Assembly (NCBI GenBank): GCA_900767815.1
Contig: CAAGAM010000030.1
Span: 1 to 38,129, forward strand
Origin: Clostridia bacterium
GTDB lineage: Bacteria; Bacillota; Clostridia; Christensenellales; Borkfalkiaceae
Length of the DNA stretch: 38,129 nt
Reading direction: 5' to 3'
Part shown: in pieces, positions 25,422 through 32,047 of the stretch
Numbering within the stretch: the stretch's first letter is position 1
How the letters are laid out: every line of letters begins with the position of its first letter
Translations under genes and position numbers: made by a program
The notes under the pieces: generated by a model
Seen by the model: the letters and a program-made list of their open reading frames with translations, nothing else
Databases searched by the model: none
What the model was told of the DNA's origin: nothing

Positions 25422-25671
25422 AATTTTCCTCGATTACAAATATTTTTTGAGCGATATCCCTCCCTATGGCGATTTTCGCGCCGCCCGTTTCGATTATGTA
25501 AGCCGATTTTCCGAAAATACGCTCGATTTTAACTTCTTCACCTTTTGAAGCTCCCAGCTTGAAAAGTTTTGCGGCGTGCTTTCGTTTTAAGGCTATTTGG
25601 CATATACAATATTGTTTATTTGTTTTGGCTGCCGCGAGGGGCAGAGGTGATTTTTCCATAATATAGTCCAT
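25372..25671 (-). CDS. feoA: FeoA-like SH3-domain protein
   Basis: A 99-residue protein. PLAAAKTNKQYCICQI, then LFKLGASKGEEVKIERIFG and a final GAKIAIGRDIAQKIFV match the FeoA beta-barrel (small SH3-like fold), which associates with FeoB and is needed for Fe(II) uptake. The end has three Cys/charged residues beyond the domain. It overlaps the start of feoB by 50 bases in another frame. The start is uncertain: neither Met1 (25671) nor Met5 (25659) has a Shine-Dalgarno, and a TTGAGC-18-TATTAT promoter would place the mRNA start between them. Confidence 0.8.
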   Translation of the reverse strand: MDYIMEKSPLPLAAAKTNKQYCICQIALKRKHAAKLFKLGASKGEEVKIERIFGKSAYIIETGGAKIAIGRDIAQKIFVIEENYGGKNKKKACFDCRQS

Positions 25672-25699
25672 AATACAATTTATTAAAAAAAACGCTCAA
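25670..25699 (-). promoter_or_regulatory. Possible feoAB promoter
   Basis: On the minus strand: TTGAGC (25694-25699), an 18-base spacer, TATTAT (25670-25675). It overlaps the first possible start codon, which would make the transcript nearly leaderless from Met5. Only a fair match. Confidence 0.35.
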
Positions 25700-25724
25700 A
25701 AATGAAAATACCCCCTTAATTTTG

Positions 25725-25753
25725 TTGACTTTACAAAAATTTCGTACTATAAT
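25725..25753 (+). promoter_or_regulatory. Promoter of the TPP riboswitch-thiT unit
   Basis: TTGACT (25725-25730), a 17-base spacer, TATAAT (25748-25753). Confidence 0.85.
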
Positions 25754-25777
25754 CGAGCCATAAAAACGTTCATCGTA

Positions 25778-25866
25778 ATATTCGTTGGGGTGCTTTGAAG
25801 CGTCTTTCAAGGCTGAGATTATACCCGTTGAACCTGACAAGGTAATGCTTGTATGGAATTAAACGC
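25778..25866 (+). promoter_or_regulatory. TPP (THI-box) riboswitch
   Basis: The core shows the conserved THI-box strings in order: GGGGTGC, GGCTGAGA, ACCCGTTGAACCTGA and GGTAATGC followed by GGAATTAAACG, with P1 closed by CGTT/AACG. Thiamine pyrophosphate binding should favour the terminator just downstream and shut off the transporter gene. Confidence 0.95.
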
Positions 25867-25879
25867 GATTTTTATTTTG

Positions 25880-25909
25880 CCCCGACGCATATTTTGCGAC
25901 GGGGTTTTA
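25880..25909 (+). terminator. TPP riboswitch expression-platform terminator
   Basis: CCCCG (25880-25884) pairs with CGGGG (25900-25904), with inner ACGCA/TGCG pairing, followed by TTTTAATTTTT. It lies between the aptamer and the thiT ribosome binding site. Confidence 0.85.
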
Positions 25910-25931
25910 ATTTTTACAGGAGTTTTCCGTT

Positions 25932-27050
25932 ATGAAAGATTTATTGGAATTGCTTGCCGAATACGGAATGAAACCTAAGGACGCGTTAAAGGCATTTATC
26001 GGCGTCGTTCAGGAATTTTCGCTTTGGCTCACGCTCGCGCTTGCGGCAGTTATGCTCATCGCGTTCGTAATCGTATGGTTTAAGAAAAAAGAAGCGCTCG
26101 AAGGCTTTAAAAAGGTTGCAACAGGCGTTGTAATCGGCTATGCCGTCACGCTTATCTCGGTTATCCTTTACCTTCAGATCGTAAGAATGAAGTTTAAAGG
26201 CGAACTCGACAAAAACTTTTTCCTTGTGGTCGGTTTCTTCGTCGCGTTCCTTATAACCGCCGTTGTCGGGCTTATCCTCAACAAGCGCGCGCCTAAAGTT
26301 TACGGCAACTTTATGGCGATAGCTCTGGCGGTTGTCGCAATTTTCTTTATAGTGGTTATGTGCGTAATTCCCACCGCGGGCGACGATTATAAGCCGCAGA
26401 ACAGCGCGCTTTATTACATAATTTCCGCTGTTTTGATCTTAGCGATACTCGCTCTCGGATTCTTTTTCGGCAAAAACGAAGGAACGGCTTCGGAGACTAA
26501 AAACCTCGCGTATGCGGGCGTTTGCATCGCTCTTTCGTTCGCGCTTTCTTACGTTAAGTTCTTCTCCCTTCCGATGGGCGGCTCGGTAACTCTTGCCAGC
26601 ATGTTCCCGCTTATGCTTTACGCATATATTTTCGGCGCGAGAAGAGGTATTTTCGCAGGCGTGATTTACGGAGTTCTTCAGTTTATTCAAAGCCCGCAGA
26701 TTTATCAGCCGATGCAGGTTCTTCTCGATTATCCTATAGCTTTCGGAGCGTTGGGTCTTGCGGGAATCGCTAAAAACTTCAAGTTCCTTAAAGGAAACAT
26801 GATTTTAGAGATAGTCGTAGGAATGATCATCGCGGTTTTATTCCGTTATGCTTCGCACGTCGTAAGCGGATATTTCGTATTCTACACCTGGTCTACCATG
26901 GACAACCCGCTTGTTTACAGTATCGCATACAACTCGTTCACCATGGTCGATCTTGCAATCGATATCGCCGCGGGCGTACTTCTTTTCTCCTCGAAGTCGA
27001 TGAGAAAGTACGTTTCTTCAATCAACCCGACACCGCTTGCGGACATTTAA
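25932..27050 (+). CDS. thiT: ThiT-like thiamine ECF transporter S component with long N-terminal membrane extension
   Basis: 372 residues. The C-terminal half (about 190-355) matches ThiT, the substrate-binding subunit of the thiamine ECF transporter: YVKFFSLPMGGSVTLASM, IFGARRGIFAGVIYG, QVLLDYPIAFGALGLAG and a late YNSFTMVD. ThiT proteins are usually about 180-200 residues. The first 185 residues here add four to five further helices (near 31-50, 64-84, 95-116, 125-146 and 160-180) I do not recognise. AGGAG stands 8 bases before the ATG. The TPP riboswitch directly upstream supports thiamine or a thiamine precursor as substrate. No EcfA or EcfT gene is nearby, so it probably uses a shared energising module encoded elsewhere. 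Confidence 0.88.
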   Translation: MKDLLELLAEYGMKPKDALKAFIGVVQEFSLWLTLALAAVMLIAFVIVWFKKKEALEGFKKVATGVVIGYAVTLISVILYLQIVRMKFKGELDKNFFLVVGFFVAFLITAVVGLILNKRAPKVYGNFMAIALAVVAIFFIVVMCVIPTAGDDYKPQNSALYYIISAVLILAILALGFFFGKNEGTASETKNLAYAGVCIALSFALSYVKFFSLPMGGSVTLASMFPLMLYAYIFGARRGIFAGVIYGVLQFIQSPQIYQPMQVLLDYPIAFGALGLAGIAKNFKFLKGNMILEIVVGMIIAVLFRYASHVVSGYFVFYTWSTMDNPLVYSIAYNSFTMVDLAIDIAAGVLLFSSKSMRKYVSSINPTPLADI

Positions 27051-27070
27051 TTACAGCCCAATCCCCCCAA

Positions 27071-27371
27071 AGCCGATAGAAACCTCAACGGAACCCGCCT
27101 TGAAGCCGTCTTTTTTATGCTTTACGGCAAATCCGACCTCGTAGTATTTGTATACGACTTCGCTCGCCTTTACCATAAATCATTAAAAAATACGGCTTCA
27201 AGGTTGCCCTATATATTTATTTATCAATGTTCCCGCAAATTTTCAGGCGTAGCTTGCGTTTAAGTCGAGGTGTTTTCGCGGGTTAATATACCAATATAAG
27301 CCACGAAAAGAACGACGAATTAAGCGTAAGATACGCCTGAAAATCGAGTTTCGTTGAGGTTTCTATCGGCT
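27071..27371. repeat. ~300-bp non-coding foldback element with nested inverted repeats
   Basis: The ends are a perfect 20-bp inverted repeat (AGCCGATAGAAACCTCAACG at 27071-27090 and its complement at 27352-27371). Inside are two further foldbacks: CCTTGAAGCCGT (27098-27109) with ACGGCTTCAAGG (27192-27203), and a long imperfect hairpin (27240-27343) whose arms start TTTTCAGGCGTA and match with scattered G-U or mismatched positions almost to the loop. No open frame with a ribosome binding site is present. It may be a MITE-like element or a structured RNA in the thiT 3' region. Confidence 0.7.
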
Positions 27372-27380
27372 ATTACATAA

Positions 27381-27426
27381 ATCATAACGCGCGGCGGTCT
27401 CGCCGCGCGTTATGATTTTTTTTATT
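27381..27426 (+). terminator. Very strong terminator after the foldback element
   Basis: ATCATAACGCGCGGCG (27381-27396), GTCT loop, perfect 16-bp complement (27401-27416), then an unbroken T run. It would end a transcript that includes thiT and the foldback element. Confidence 0.93.
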
Positions 27427-27442
27427 TTTTATATAAAAATGT

Positions 27443-27471
27443 TTGACAATTTTCTTTCATGGTATTATAAT
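27443..27471 (+). promoter_or_regulatory. Promoter of the Rrf2-nifS-iscU operon
   Basis: TTGACA (27443-27448), a 17-base spacer, TATAAT (27466-27471): full consensus. Confidence 0.9.
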
Positions 27472-27479
27472 AACGACGG

Positions 27480-27504
27480 AATTCCTACCAAACAGGTAGG
27501 AATT
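27480..27504. promoter_or_regulatory. Probable Rrf2 operator
   Basis: AATTCCTACC, five bases (AAACA), GGTAGGAATT: a perfect 10-bp inverted repeat just downstream of the -10, over and after the transcription start. Rrf2-family regulators bind palindromes of about this size, so autorepression by the first gene of the operon is likely. Confidence 0.75.
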
Positions 27505-27585
27505 AAATAAAACGCCCCTCCGATAAACGGGCGGAAATAAAAACAAACCCCGTAAAAAGAATAATTACGGGCGACGCGGGGAAAA

Positions 27586-28017
27586 ATGAAACTGTCTTCC
27601 AAAACGCATTACGGCGTGCAGATATTGACAATACTCGGCGCGCAAAACAAAACGCTTTCCGCTAAGGATTTAGAAAGATATACGGGCGTATCGAGCAAAT
27701 ATCTCGAAAAAGTGCTTAAAATTCTGCTTTCGGTAGGAGCGATAAAGGCAACGCGCGGGGCTTTAGGCGGTTATTCGCTCGCAAAAGCCGCGGACGAAAT
27801 TAAAATGGGCGAAGTCGTGAGGGCGTTGGAAGAAGATAATATGGAGATAATAGGGTGCGTTTCGAAAAAAGGGTGTTGCTGCCCGTCGAGCGCGCTGTGG
27901 AAAAGACTTTTCGAGGGTATCAACGATATTCTCGACGGAATAACCTTAAAAAACGTTCTGGAAGGTGATTTGAATGAAGGAAATTTACTTGGATCATGCT
28001 GCAACGACAAAGCTTGA
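27586..28017 (+). CDS. Rrf2-family regulator (IscR-like)
   Basis: A 143-residue winged-helix regulator. The N-terminal helix-turn-helix is MKLSSKTHYGVQILTILG to KYLEKVLKILLSVGAIKATRGALGGY. The sensor loop has Cys91 and then Cys97-Cys98-Cys99 followed by PSSALW; IscR uses three Cys in this loop to hold a [2Fe-2S] cluster, so iron-sulfur sensing is likely. Two extra Cys are near the C-terminus (138-139). GGGGA precedes the ATG. The last 44 bases overlap nifS, so translation is probably coupled. The palindrome at 27480-27504 is its likely target. Confidence 0.9.
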   Translation: MKLSSKTHYGVQILTILGAQNKTLSAKDLERYTGVSSKYLEKVLKILLSVGAIKATRGALGGYSLAKAADEIKMGEVVRALEEDNMEIIGCVSKKGCCCPSSALWKRLFEGINDILDGITLKNVLEGDLNEGNLLGSCCNDKA

Positions 28018-29161
28018 CGAGCGCGTTTTGCAGAAGATGATGCCGTATTTCACGGAGTATTACGGCAACGCGAACAGCCAGCACGGCATGGGCAGAGACG
28101 CTCAGAAAGCCGTGGACGAAGCGAGAGACGAAATCGCGAAGCTTATCGGCGCGCAACCTAACGAAATCTATTTTACGTCGGGCGGAACGGAAGCCGACAA
28201 CTGGGTTTTGCGCGGAATCTGCAAAGCGTTAAGCCATAAAGGCAAACATATAATAACTACGAAAATCGAGCATGCGGCAATGCTTTCAACGGCGAAAGAG
28301 CTTGAAAAAGAAGGCTACGAGTTTACCTTTTTAAACGTCGATAACGAGGGTTTCGTCGATTTGACCGAGCTTGAAAAATCTATTCGCCCCGATACGATAC
28401 TCGTTTCCTGCATGTATGCGAACAACGAGATCGGAACGATTGAGCCGATAAAGAAAATTGCGGAAATCGCGCATGCGCACGGGGTTTTGTGCCATACGGA
28501 CGCCGTTCAGGCAATGGGCGCGATGAGAATCAACGTTCGGGATTTAGGCGTTGACATGATGAGCTTTTCGGCGCATAAGTTCAACGGACCCAAAGGCATG
28601 GGCGCATTGTTCATAAAAACGGGCGTTCCCGTAGGCAGGCTTATTTCGGGCGGACATCAGGAAAGGACGAGAAGAGGCGGAACGACAAACGTTCCGGGCG
28701 TTGTCGGCTTTGCCGAAGCGTTGCGCTTAACTTACGAAACCTTGGACGAAGACGTTAAACACGTCGCCGCTTTAAGAGACAGATTTGTAAAAAGAGTGCT
28801 TGAAGAAGTGCCTTACGTTAAGTTTAACGGACCTAAGGATATGACGAAAAGGCTTCCTAACAATGCCGATTTTTCCTTTGAATATATCGAAGGGGAATCG
28901 ATTTTGTTCTCGCTCGACCTTGCGGGGATAGCGGTTTCGTCGGGTTCGGCGTGTTCGTCAGGGTCGCTCGAACCTTCGCACGTGCTTTTAGCTATAGGCG
29001 TACCCGAAGAGCTTGCGCACGGCTCGATAAGATTTACGTTCGGTAAAGAAAACACCGAAGAAGAAGTTGATTACACGGTGGAAAAAATAAAAGAAACAGT
29101 CGAAAGACTTCGCAGGATGTCGCCGCTTTTCAAGCTTGACGGCACGTTAAAGGAGGTTTGA
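27974..29161 (+). CDS. nifS: Cysteine desulfurase, NifS/IscS type
   Basis: A 395-residue PLP enzyme that takes sulfur from cysteine as an enzyme persulfide and passes it to the scaffold protein. It starts MKEIYLDHAATTK. The PLP Lys is in SFSAHKFNGPKG (Lys202) and the persulfide Cys in SSGSACSSGSLEPSHV (Cys327). GAAGGTG stands 7 bases before the ATG, within the regulator gene. The stop lies just before the iscU start, so the three genes form one compact operon for Fe-S cluster assembly (and possibly tRNA thiolation). Confidence 0.96.
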   Translation: MKEIYLDHAATTKLDERVLQKMMPYFTEYYGNANSQHGMGRDAQKAVDEARDEIAKLIGAQPNEIYFTSGGTEADNWVLRGICKALSHKGKHIITTKIEHAAMLSTAKELEKEGYEFTFLNVDNEGFVDLTELEKSIRPDTILVSCMYANNEIGTIEPIKKIAEIAHAHGVLCHTDAVQAMGAMRINVRDLGVDMMSFSAHKFNGPKGMGALFIKTGVPVGRLISGGHQERTRRGGTTNVPGVVGFAEALRLTYETLDEDVKHVAALRDRFVKRVLEEVPYVKFNGPKDMTKRLPNNADFSFEYIEGESILFSLDLAGIAVSSGSACSSGSLEPSHVLLAIGVPEELAHGSIRFTFGKENTEEEVDYTVEKIKETVERLRRMSPLFKLDGTLKEV

Positions 29162-29163
29162 TT

Positions 29164-29565
29164 ATGTATAACGAAAAAGTAATGGAAGCATTCAAAAACC
29201 CGCAGAACGTTGGCGAAATAGAGGATTACAGCGGACTCGGCAAGGTCGGTAACGCCTCTTGCGGGGATATAATGCAGATAACTTTGAAAATAGAAAACGA
29301 CGTCATCGTGGACGCCAAGTTTAAAACTTTCGGCTGCGCGGCGGCGATTGCGACAAGCTCCACGGCAACGCAGATGGTTATCGGAATGACCGTCGACGAA
29401 GCTTTGAAACTCACCAACAAGGCCGTCGTGGAAAAGCTCGAAGGGCTTCCGCCGCAGAAGATTCATTGTTCGGTTCTGGCAGAAGAAGCGATAAAGGCGG
29501 CTATCGAGGATTACCGCAGACGTCAGAAGGGCATTGTAGAAGAAAAAGAACCCGAATACGTATAA
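29164..29565 (+). CDS. iscU: Iron-sulfur cluster scaffold, IscU/NifU N-terminal type
   Basis: 133 residues from MYNEKVMEAF. The three scaffold cysteines are present in NASCGD, FGCAAAIATS and KIHCSVLAEEA. The protein receives sulfur from NifS and builds a [2Fe-2S] or [4Fe-4S] cluster for delivery. GGAGG (29152-29156) fits the ATG at 29164; a TTG two codons earlier is in frame but less well placed. It is the last gene of the operon and is followed by a terminator. Confidence 0.95.
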   Translation: MYNEKVMEAFKNPQNVGEIEDYSGLGKVGNASCGDIMQITLKIENDVIVDAKFKTFGCAAAIATSSTATQMVIGMTVDEALKLTNKAVVEKLEGLPPQKIHCSVLAEEAIKAAIEDYRRRQKGIVEEKEPEYV

Positions 29566-29586
29566 AATCGGGCAAAACAAATAATT

Positions 29587-29640
29587 AAAAGGCTATCTTG
29601 TGGTTTTAACGTTTGCAAAACCTCGCGACAGCCTTTTTTT
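29587..29640 (+). terminator. Terminator of the nifS-iscU operon
   Basis: AAAAGGCT (29587-29594) pairs with AGCCTTTT (29630-29637), with an inner GGTTTT/AAAACC stem, followed by T7. Confidence 0.85.
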
Positions 29641-29735
29641 ATTGATAATTTTCCGCTAATCGCTTACGCGACGATATCCGTATAACTTACGAGGGTTACG
29701 TTTCCCGTTTTATGCGCTTCGTCGATTTTTTTTAA

Positions 29736-29795
29736 ATTTAGTCAAGTACGATTTAGTAAATCGTGATTTGCTAAATTATGATTTGCTTATTTTTT
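29736..29795 (+). repeat. Four degenerate 15-bp tandem repeats
   Basis: Units start at 29736, 29751, 29766 and 29781: ATTTAGTCAAGTACG, ATTTAGTAAATCGTG, ATTTGCTAAATTATG and ATTTGCTTATTTTTT. The exact 15-base period and shared ATTTRSTNAA core set them apart from random AT-rich DNA. Confidence 0.55.
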
Positions 29796-29818
29796 ATCGG
29801 AACAGCCGTTTTTGAGAG

Positions 29819-29915
29819 GTCTACTGAACAAAAATGCAAAAAACTAAAAATTGTTCAGTAGTAGTGAACAAAAATACGAAAAAAGTAAAATTGTTCAGTA
29901 GTAGTGAACAATTTT
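29819..29915 (+). repeat. Left 40-bp-period repeat block flanking the AAA+ATPase gene
   Basis: It begins TCTACTGAACAAAAAT. Units start at 29826, 29866 and (partial) 29906, each GAACAAAAAT, about ten variable bases, then TAAAATTGTTCAGTAGTAGT or close. CTACTGAACAA/TTGTTCAGTAG and ATTGTTCA/TGAACAAT inverted repeats run through it. The last palindrome ends 5 bases before the ATPase -35. Confidence 0.85.
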
Positions 29916-29916
29916 C

Positions 29917-29945
29917 TTGACTTGGGAAAAATTATCGTATATAAT
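29917..29945 (+). promoter_or_regulatory. Promoter of the AAA+ATPase gene
   Basis: TTGACT (29917-29922), a 17-base spacer, TATAAT (29940-29945), immediately after the left repeat block. Confidence 0.85.
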
Positions 29946-29963
29946 ACAAGAGAGGTGAGCGAG

Positions 29964-31145
29964 ATGATTTTAAGAGAGCATTATATCGAGCAGATTCGTC
30001 CTTTTTACGATTCCGACCTTATAAAGATAATTACGGGCATCCGTAGGTGCGGAAAATCGGTTATCATGGAGCAGATAATAAGAGAAGTGCGGGAAAAGAC
30101 GGAAAATATAATCTATCTGAATTTTGAAGATAAAAAGGTTTCCGCCAATATAACCGACGCGGAAAAACTTATATCTTATGCGGAAGAAAATAAAAAATGC
30201 GGGAAGTGCTATTTGTTTTTCGATGAAATTCAGACGCTCGACGGTTGGCAGGACGCGTGCAAAACGTTAAGACTTTACGATTATTCGCTGTTCATCACGG
30301 GGTCTAATTCCAAGCTCTTGTCCTCTGAGTTTACAAAAGAACTTTCGGGGAGATATGTTTCCTTTCGGGTACGTCCGTTTGTCTATAAGGAAATTGCCGA
30401 ATATTGCGCGGAGCTTAATAAAGAGCCTTCGATAACCGATTATCTTGTGTGGGGAGGCTTTCCGAAGCGTTTCGAATTCGATTCGGCAGACGCTCAAAGC
30501 AGATATCTCAACGACCTCGACGATACGATCGTTATAAACGACTTGATCGGCAGATATAAAATCAGAAAAGAGAGTTTGTTCAAAAATCTTGTAAATTTCG
30601 TTCTGCTCAGTAACGGGCGTATTTTTTCGGCGAATTCCGTCCGCGATTATATAAAGCAGCAACACGTCGATTGCTCGGTCAACACCATTTTGAAATATCT
30701 CGGATATCTCGAAGAGGCTTATATTATAGAATCTGTTAAGCAGTATTCTTCCAGGACGAAAAAAGAACTGTCGTTTTACTGTAAAATTTACAATGCCGAC
30801 GTTTGTTTCAATTCTATCCGTTGTATGAATAATCGTTTCGACCTTACGCACAACCTTGAAAATATCGTCTATAACGAACTTGTTTATATGGGATATGAGG
30901 TATATGTTTATAATAACAACGGCAAGGAAATAGATTTTCTGGCGACAAAAGATAATAAACAATATTATGTTCAGGTCGCTTACAGCGTGGCGGAAGAAAA
31001 AGCATATCTGAGGGAGTTCGGCGCGTTCGCGAATATCGATAACCTTTCTCAGAAAGTCATAATCACGAACGACGATATCGATTATTCGACAAGCACCGTG
31101 AAGCATATAAAACTGAAAGATTTTCTGAAAATGAAAAGTTTGTAA
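29964..31145 (+). CDS. AAA+ATPase with DUF4143 C-terminal domain
   Basis: 393 residues. Walker A is GIRRCGKS (25-32), Walker B is CYLFFDEIQ (Asp87-Glu88), and a sensor-like ITGSNSKLLS follows, as in the AAA_14 family. The C-terminal DUF4143 part has a helix-turn-helix-like section (SVRDYIKQQHVDCSVNTILKYL) and a PD-(D/E)XK-like end: NELVYMGYEV, GKEIDFLA, YYVQVAY, although Gln replaces the usual Glu of ExK. Such proteins are common in gut bacteria and archaea with no settled function. The start follows AGAGGTGAG and the promoter; an ATG at 29904 lies upstream of the promoter and is rejected. Near-identical repeat blocks on both sides suggest a mobile or self-regulated cassette. Confidence 0.9.
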   Translation: MILREHYIEQIRPFYDSDLIKIITGIRRCGKSVIMEQIIREVREKTENIIYLNFEDKKVSANITDAEKLISYAEENKKCGKCYLFFDEIQTLDGWQDACKTLRLYDYSLFITGSNSKLLSSEFTKELSGRYVSFRVRPFVYKEIAEYCAELNKEPSITDYLVWGGFPKRFEFDSADAQSRYLNDLDDTIVINDLIGRYKIRKESLFKNLVNFVLLSNGRIFSANSVRDYIKQQHVDCSVNTILKYLGYLEEAYIIESVKQYSSRTKKELSFYCKIYNADVCFNSIRCMNNRFDLTHNLENIVYNELVYMGYEVYVYNNNGKEIDFLATKDNKQYYVQVAYSVAEEKAYLREFGAFANIDNLSQKVIITNDDIDYSTSTVKHIKLKDFLKMKSL

Positions 31146-31150
31146 ATCGT

Positions 31151-31246
31151 TCTACTGAACAAAAATACGAGAAAAGTAAAATTGTTCAGTAGTAGTGAAC
31201 AAAAATGCGATAAAAGTAAAATTGTTCGGCAGCGGTGAACGATTTC
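31151..31246 (+). repeat. Right 40-bp-period repeat block flanking the AAA+ATPase gene
   Basis: It starts TCTACTGAACAAAAAT exactly like the left block. Units start at 31157, 31197 and (partial) 31237; the last is degenerating (CGGCAGCGGT for CAGTAGTAGT). Direct orientation relative to the left block. Confidence 0.85.
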
Positions 31247-31260
31247 GCGGGTAAACAATA

Positions 31261-31301
31261 AAAAAACTTCGGCGGGTTGGATAACTTGCCGAAGTTTTTT
31301 A
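31261..31301. terminator. Bidirectional terminator between ATPase and upp
   Basis: AAAAAACTTCGGC (31261-31273) is perfectly complementary to 31288-31300, giving a U-run on either strand. Confidence 0.9.
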
Positions 31302-31323
31302 AGCGTTATACGCCGTTTTTAAA

Positions 31324-31962
31324 TTATTTCGTGCCGAAAATACGGTCGCCCGCGTCGCCGAGACCGGGGAGAATGTAGCCGTTTTCGTTTAAGCATCTGT
31401 CGAGCGTGGAAACGTAAACTTCAACGTCGGGATGATCGGCATGGACTTTTTCGATACCTTCGGGCGCGCCGATTATCGCAAGGAATTTGATGTGCTTGCA
31501 GCCGCGCTTTTTCAAAAGAGCGATCGCGTCGCATGCGCTTCCGCCGGTGGCGAGCATCGGGTCTACAAGCATTACCACTTTGTCTTCGATGCCTACGGGG
31601 AGTTTGCAGTAGTATTCCTGCGGCTCTAAAGTCTCTTCGTTACGGTACATTCCGATATGACCTACTTTTGCAGCGGGGAAGAGGGATAAAATTCCGTCAA
31701 CCATTCCGAGTCCCGCTCTTAAAATGGGAACGACCGCGATCGAATTTTCTTTGACGATCGTCTGTTCGACGGTTTCGAGCGGAGTTTCGACCATAATTTT
31801 CTGCGTGGGAACGTCCTTGAACGCTTCGAAAGCCATGAGGGTGGCGATTTCGCCTATAACCTCTCTGAACTGCTTGGTCGAGGTGTCCTTATCTCTTATT
31901 ATCGCGACTTTGTGGCGGATAAGCGGGTGATCGAGAATGTGTACGTTGGGATATTCTTTCAT
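31324..31962 (-). CDS. upp: Uracil phosphoribosyltransferase (copy 1, canonical)
   Basis: A 212-residue cytoplasmic salvage enzyme: uracil plus PRPP gives UMP and pyrophosphate. The N-terminal NVHILDHPLIRHKV, VVPILRAGLGMVDG, the PRPP loop VDPMLATGGSA and the C-terminal uracil-binding GYILPGLGDAGDRIFGT are all canonical. GAGG lies 8 bases before the ATG. A second upp gene 0.6 kb away in the same orientation has the same length and similar sequence, with the DUF523 gene between them on the other strand. Confidence 0.96.
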   Translation of the reverse strand: MKEYPNVHILDHPLIRHKVAIIRDKDTSTKQFREVIGEIATLMAFEAFKDVPTQKIMVETPLETVEQTIVKENSIAVVPILRAGLGMVDGILSLFPAAKVGHIGMYRNEETLEPQEYYCKLPVGIEDKVVMLVDPMLATGGSACDAIALLKKRGCKHIKFLAIIGAPEGIEKVHADHPDVEVYVSTLDRCLNENGYILPGLGDAGDRIFGTK

Positions 31963-31992
31963 AAATTTTCCTCTCTTTTTATTGATTTTTTT

Positions 31993-32021
31993 TTGTCGTT
32001 ATGTTAAACTCTTTTTATAGA
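31993..32021 (+). promoter_or_regulatory. Possible promoter for the DUF523 gene
   Basis: TTGTCG (31993-31998), a 17-base spacer, TATAGA (32016-32021), 27 bases before the start codon; fair match only. Confidence 0.45.
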
Positions 32022-32047
32022 ATTTTACTTTTACAAGGAAGTGTGCG

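Noticed and set aside
27071..27371. Retron-like msr-msd RNA
   Set aside because: Complementary ends and a long inner hairpin recall a retron, but no reverse transcriptase gene is adjacent and the layout of small msr hairpins is not seen.
29904..29963. Longer N-terminus for the AAA+ATPase
   Set aside because: The extra codons run through the repeat and the -35/-10 boxes; the ATG at 29964 has the ribosome binding site.
29819..31246. CRISPR array
   Set aside because: The 40-bp units have only about ten variable bases, no spacer-sized inserts, and no cas genes are present.
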